From NCBI GenBank assembly GCA_015222405.1, contig JADFVG010000083.1:1-7228 (forward strand): 7,228 nt of DNA, in the 5' to 3' direction. Position 1 is the first letter of the stretch, and each line of letters starts with the position of its first letter. The notes below the pieces were generated by a model. It saw only the letters and a list, made by a program, of their open reading frames with translations, did no database searches and was not told where the DNA came from. Source of the stretch: Chloroflexota bacterium (GTDB taxonomy: Bacteria; Chloroflexota; Dehalococcoidia; E44-bin15). This document shows, piece by piece, positions 4,723 through 7,228 of the stretch. The translations under genes and the position numbers were made by a program.

Positions 4723-5466
4723 ATGAAGAGGCTTATCGCTGGTGCCAAAAGTTTCGGGCTTGACCTCACTCAAGAGCAGGTGGAGCAGTTTGAGACCTAT
4801 TATCAGGAGCTTATCCTTTGGAACAGGAGGGTGAACCTTACCGCCATTGTCGATTATGAGGAGGTGCAGGTGAAGCACTTCCTCGATTCCCTTACCATAG
4901 TCCTTGCGGTGGAGGATATGTCTCGCCCTTTGCACCTCCTTGATCTGGGCGCAGGCGCCGGGCTCCCCGGTATTCCCCTGAAGATCCTTTTCCCCAGCAT
5001 TCATTTGGTTTTGCTTGACTCTGTGGGGAAAAGGACGAGCTTTTTGCGTCATCTGGTGGGGGTGCTTGGACTTGACCGGGTTGAGGTTTTGACCGCTAGG
5101 GCTGAGGACCTGGCTCGAGAGAGGAACTATCGAGAGCGATTCGATCTCGTCCTCTCAAGGGCGGTGGCGCAACTACCAACCCTTGTTGAGCTGGCGTTGC
5201 CCTTCTGTGCCGTGGGGGGCTCATTTATCGCCCAGAAGAAGGGTGAAATCGAGGCTGAGATAGAGCAAGCGACAACAGCTATCGCTGTTATGGGGGGCAG
5301 GCTGAGGGAAGTGATGAAGTTCAGTCTGGAGGAACTGGGAGGGGAACGCGCCCTGGTTATCATTGATAAGCTCAGCGCCACCCCCAATGGCTACCCGCGG
5401 CGTGTTGGGATCCCAGCTAAGCGTCCGTTAATAAGGTTAACGAGACAAAGGAAGATCTGTGGCTGA
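4723..5466 (+). CDS. rsmG: 16S rRNA (guanine(527)-N7)-methyltransferase RsmG (GidB)
   Basis: This 247-aa cytosolic enzyme uses S-adenosylmethionine to methylate N7 of G527 in the 530 loop of 16S rRNA. Loss of the modification gives low-level streptomycin resistance in several bacteria. Family marks in order: LWNRRVNLTAI (32-42), KHFLDSL (51-57), SAM-binding motif I LLDLGAGAGLPGIPL (72-86), LLDSVGKRTSFL (97-108) with the acidic residue and K-R pair after strand 2, RAEDLA (126-131), DLVLSRAVAQLPTL (141-154), and the C-terminal YPRRVGIPAKRPL (224-236). Length is usual for the family. ATG at 4723 is the only reasonable start in frame, although it lacks a clear Shine-Dalgarno. The last 8 nt overlap the next gene, so the two are co-transcribed and probably translationally coupled. 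Confidence 0.97.
   Translation: MKRLIAGAKSFGLDLTQEQVEQFETYYQELILWNRRVNLTAIVDYEEVQVKHFLDSLTIVLAVEDMSRPLHLLDLGAGAGLPGIPLKILFPSIHLVLLDSVGKRTSFLRHLVGVLGLDRVEVLTARAEDLARERNYRERFDLVLSRAVAQLPTLVELALPFCAVGGSFIAQKKGEIEAEIEQATTAIAVMGGRLREVMKFSLEELGGERALVIIDKLSATPNGYPRRVGIPAKRPLIRLTRQRKICG
5447..5454 (+). promoter_or_regulatory. Ribosome binding site inside the rsmG 3' end
   Basis: AAAGGAAG lies about 7 nt before the GTG at 5459-5461, inside the last codons of rsmG. It supports this start, since the first internal Met codon (residue 110) would remove the first membrane segments. Confidence 0.65.
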
Positions 5467-6508
5467 TAACTCCAACAGAGAAGTCGCCCCTGTGGAAGAA
5501 GAGGAGATCTCCCTTAGGAGGCGATTCCTCAATGTTCGGACCCTGCTCTCCTTCGTCGTTGCCTTTGCCCTTCTCATCTTCGCCTTTGAAAGGCTGGACA
5601 TTGACTTCGGGTCTGTCTGGGATGCGATTACAGGTTGCAATCCCCTGTACTATGCTCTGGCCTTTGGCTCCTATTATCTAACCTTCCCTTTGCGCGCCTG
5701 GCGGTGGCGAGTGCTGCTGCACAACGTGGGCTTTCGCCAGGAACGGGGAGTGAACCTACCCTCTCTTGGCGGTCTGACCCAGATCATGCTTATCAATTGG
5801 TTTGCCAACTGCATCCTCTATGCCAGGTTGGGCGATGCCTACCGTGGTTACCTTCTCAAAGAGCATGCTGATGTCAGTTTCTCCAAGACCATTGGCACCG
5901 TCCTTGCCGAGCGGGTTTTGGACGTCATCATCATATTTCTTCTCCTCGGGGTGGCTGTGATTGGCCTCGTGGGGGGCAGGGGTATGGTCGTGGTAACAGT
6001 GGTTTTGGGTGTTGGAGTCGCTATGCTTGTTGTTATCGCCATCCTCCTCGGGGTCATGGGGCAGTTTGGCAGCGTGGTGGAGCGACGGTTACCGATGAGG
6101 ATACGGCGGACATTCAACCTTTTTCGTGAGGGGACCCTGGGCAGCTTTGACCAGCTCCCACTTCTGACTTCTTTGAGTGTCGGGATCTGGCTGCTGGAGG
6201 CAGGCCGCCTGCTCTTGGTTACTGAGGCCCTGGGCTTTTCTATCGGGCTTCCCCTCATCCTCTTTGTTGCCCTCGCCAATGCCCTGCTGGTCGCCATACC
6301 GTTCACCCCTGGGGGGTTGGGCCTGGTGGAGACCGGAATCGCCGGGCTATTGACCATCTCCGTTGCCCGAAGTGATGCTTGGTCGATTGCTCTGGTTGAC
6401 CGCACTATCTCCTTCTTGAGCGTGATCGTTGTTGGGCTGCTCGTTTTCACTGTGTGGCATTTTTTACAGGCTAAGAGAGGAAAGAGGGCAATGAGGAATG
6501 ACCACTAG
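5459..6508 (+). CDS. LPG-synthase-TM / UPF0104 (YbhN/AglD2-like) flippase-type membrane protein
   Basis: This 349-aa polytopic inner-membrane protein follows an acidic cytosolic N-terminus (EEEE, 13-16). Hydrophobic segments lie at about 26-46, 60-80, 105-121, 150-171, 176-200, 236-254, 260-280, 285-301 and 313-336, and the C-terminus is basic (QAKRGKRAMRN). The family signatures are RLGDAYRGYLL (123-133) and PFTPGGLGLVETG (281-293), the conserved elements of the lysylphosphatidylglycerol synthase transmembrane domain (MprF N-terminal flippase part; YbhN/AglD2-like proteins). The soluble aminoacyl-transferase domain of MprF is absent, so this is a stand-alone membrane domain of likely lipid- or glycolipid-translocating function. 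The precise substrate is unknown. The GTG start overlaps the rsmG stop by 8 nt. The next gene follows after 69 nt and may belong to the same unit. Confidence 0.88.
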   Translation: MADNSNREVAPVEEEEISLRRRFLNVRTLLSFVVAFALLIFAFERLDIDFGSVWDAITGCNPLYYALAFGSYYLTFPLRAWRWRVLLHNVGFRQERGVNLPSLGGLTQIMLINWFANCILYARLGDAYRGYLLKEHADVSFSKTIGTVLAERVLDVIIIFLLLGVAVIGLVGGRGMVVVTVVLGVGVAMLVVIAILLGVMGQFGSVVERRLPMRIRRTFNLFREGTLGSFDQLPLLTSLSVGIWLLEAGRLLLVTEALGFSIGLPLILFVALANALLVAIPFTPGGLGLVETGIAGLLTISVARSDAWSIALVDRTISFLSVIVVGLLVFTVWHFLQAKRGKRAMRNDH

Positions 6509-6526
6509 GGTTTTATCCCACAATGG

Positions 6527-6547
6527 AGGATATTCTACTATTATCCT
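6527..6547. other. AT-rich dyad between the membrane-protein and CoA-enzyme genes
   Basis: AGGATA (6527-6532) and TATCCT (6542-6547) form a perfect 6-bp inverted repeat around a 9-nt loop. There is no T-run after it, so an intrinsic terminator is unlikely. It could be a regulator site or chance. Confidence 0.25.
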
Positions 6548-6564
6548 TGCCAAAAATCTTTGCT

Positions 6565-6570
6565 AGGAGG
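6565..6570 (+). promoter_or_regulatory. Ribosome binding site for the CaiB/AMACR-family gene
   Basis: AGGAGG sits 7 nt before the ATG at 6578-6580. An earlier ATG at 6523 is out of frame, so this site decides the start. Confidence 0.8.
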
Positions 6571-6577
6571 AAAAGCC

Positions 6578-7228
6578 ATGACCACGCCACTGGAGGGAAT
6601 AAAGGTTTTGGACTTATCCAGGTTGGCTCCGGGACCGTTTTGCACTATGATCCTGGGCGACCTGGGAGCTGACATTCTCAAGGTTGAGGGGCCGCGAGAA
6701 GGTCGCCTGGCGCTGGGGGTGTCCGCTGAGGAAAGGGCCATCGCCCATAATGCTGTGGAGCGCAATAAGAGGAGCATCGTCCTCAATCTGAAGGCTGAGC
6801 CGGCGCGCAAAATCTTCTATCAGCTCGCCGAAAGGGTGGACGTGATTGTCGAGGGCTTTAGACCGGGGGTGGTGAAACGCCTGGGGGTGGACTACGACAC
6901 CGTCAAGGAGATAAACCCCAGGCTCATTTACTGTTCCCTGACCGGCTACGGGCAGGATGGGCCCTATCACAACATGGTGGGACATGACGTAAACTACATA
7001 TCAATCGGTGGAGCCTTGGGCTTCATCGGCATTCCCGGCGGTGCCCCCTTAATACCGAGCAATTTGGTAGCTGATTTTGCCGCCGGGGGAATGAACGCCA
7101 CCATTGCCATCCTCGCCGCTCTCATGGCCAGGGAGAGGACAGGCGAAGGGCAATATGCGGACATGGGTATGGCAGATGGGGTGGTCTCACTCCTGTCCTT
7201 CGCTCTGAGCGGTTACTTTGGGAGTGGA
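6578..7228 (+). CDS. CaiB/BaiF-family CoA enzyme, alpha-methylacyl-CoA racemase-like (3'-truncated by window edge)
   Basis: The first 217 residues are visible and the frame is open to the window end. The N-terminus PLEGIKVLDLSRLAPGPFCTMILGDLGADILKVEGP (4-39), NKRSIVLNLK (63-72), DVIVEGFRPGVVKRLGVDY (88-106), LIYCSLTGYGQDGPY (116-130) and RTGEGQYADMGMADG identify the class III CoA-transferase (CaiB/BaiF) fold. GHDVNY (135-140) and NLVADFAAGGM (162-172) give His136 and Asp166, with the same 30-residue spacing as the His126/Asp156 acid-base pair of Mycobacterium tuberculosis alpha-methylacyl-CoA racemase. Plain CoA-transferases keep the Asp but usually not this GHD-NY context. I therefore favour a racemase interconverting 2R/2S-methylacyl-CoA, which makes substrates for 2S-specific ACADs. 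The third expected catalytic residue (a Glu) lies beyond the window. A CoA-transferase remains possible. Confidence 0.9.
   Translation, partial: MTTPLEGIKVLDLSRLAPGPFCTMILGDLGADILKVEGPREGRLALGVSAEERAIAHNAVERNKRSIVLNLKAEPARKIFYQLAERVDVIVEGFRPGVVKRLGVDYDTVKEINPRLIYCSLTGYGQDGPYHNMVGHDVNYISIGGALGFIGIPGGAPLIPSNLVADFAAGGMNATIAILAALMARERTGEGQYADMGMADGVVSLLSFALSGYFGSG

Noticed and set aside
4712..4740. TTGACA at 4712-4717 as a -35 box for a second rsmG promoter
   Set aside because: No -10-like sequence occurs 16-18 bp downstream, and transcription would start within the coding region of rsmG.
4614..5052. Minus-strand 123-aa open frame at 4681-5052 overlapping the rsmG start
   Set aside because: It is antisense to the conserved rsmG N-terminus and motif I, and has no recognisable content.
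5848..6450. Minus-strand 200-aa open frame opposite the membrane-protein gene
   Set aside because: The protein is basic, Thr/Pro/Ser/Arg-rich and without domain features, as expected for the complement of hydrophobic membrane-segment codons.
6508..6577. Intrinsic terminator after the membrane-protein gene
   Set aside because: The AGGATA/TATCCT dyad is AT-rich with a 9-nt loop and no following T-run, so the next gene may still be in the same transcript.

Overview
The window reads as bacterial chromosome of moderately high GC. It holds seven genes, one gene relic, one tandem-repeat array and three promoter-like sites. Start codons are mixed ATG/GTG, and most genes have strong AGGAGG-type ribosome binding sites. 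The gene mix (several acyl-CoA dehydrogenases, a CaiB/AMACR-family CoA enzyme, a lone Lrp/AsnC effector domain, rsmG followed by a flippase-like membrane protein) suggests an environmental bacterium rich in acyl-CoA metabolism. A Dehalococcoidia-like member of Chloroflexota is my best guess. That placement is inference from gene content only.

Left edge, 1-293: four tandem copies of a 72-74 bp GC-rich unit full of short dyads. The copies form a two-unit higher-order pattern, and the array may extend beyond the window. From 294 to 356 nothing is recognisable.

357-3942, minus strand: an operon of three acyl-CoA dehydrogenase (ACAD) genes. In transcription order these are a 407-aa protein with a candidate catalytic Glu (Glu253), then a 376-aa and a 377-aa protein that appear to lack a catalytic Glu at both known ACAD positions. 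This resembles the alpha+beta heteromeric ACADs known from actinobacterial sterol side-chain degradation (FadE26-FadE27 type), here with one alpha and two beta-like subunits. Directly upstream (3959-4006) is the last 15 codons plus stop of a second alpha-type gene, the relic of a deleted paralogue. A good sigma-70-type promoter (4083-4110) and a leader that starts with a hairpin precede the operon.

4187-4438, minus strand: a stand-alone RAM (Lrp/AsnC ligand-binding) domain protein without a DNA-binding domain, with its own promoter. Its stop codon sits exactly in the loop of a perfect dyad.

4439-4722: a divergent intergenic region with a promoter for each direction.

4723-7228, plus strand: rsmG (16S rRNA G527 methyltransferase), overlapped by 8 nt by a polytopic LPG-synthase-TM/UPF0104 membrane protein. 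After a 69-nt gap comes a CaiB/BaiF-family gene cut by the window edge. It carries the His/Asp pair characteristic of alpha-methylacyl-CoA racemase. A racemase of 2-methyl-branched acyl-CoAs and a heteromeric ACAD for bulky CoA esters would fit one pathway for branched or cyclic carboxylic acids, but they lie in opposite transcription units and the link is only an inference.
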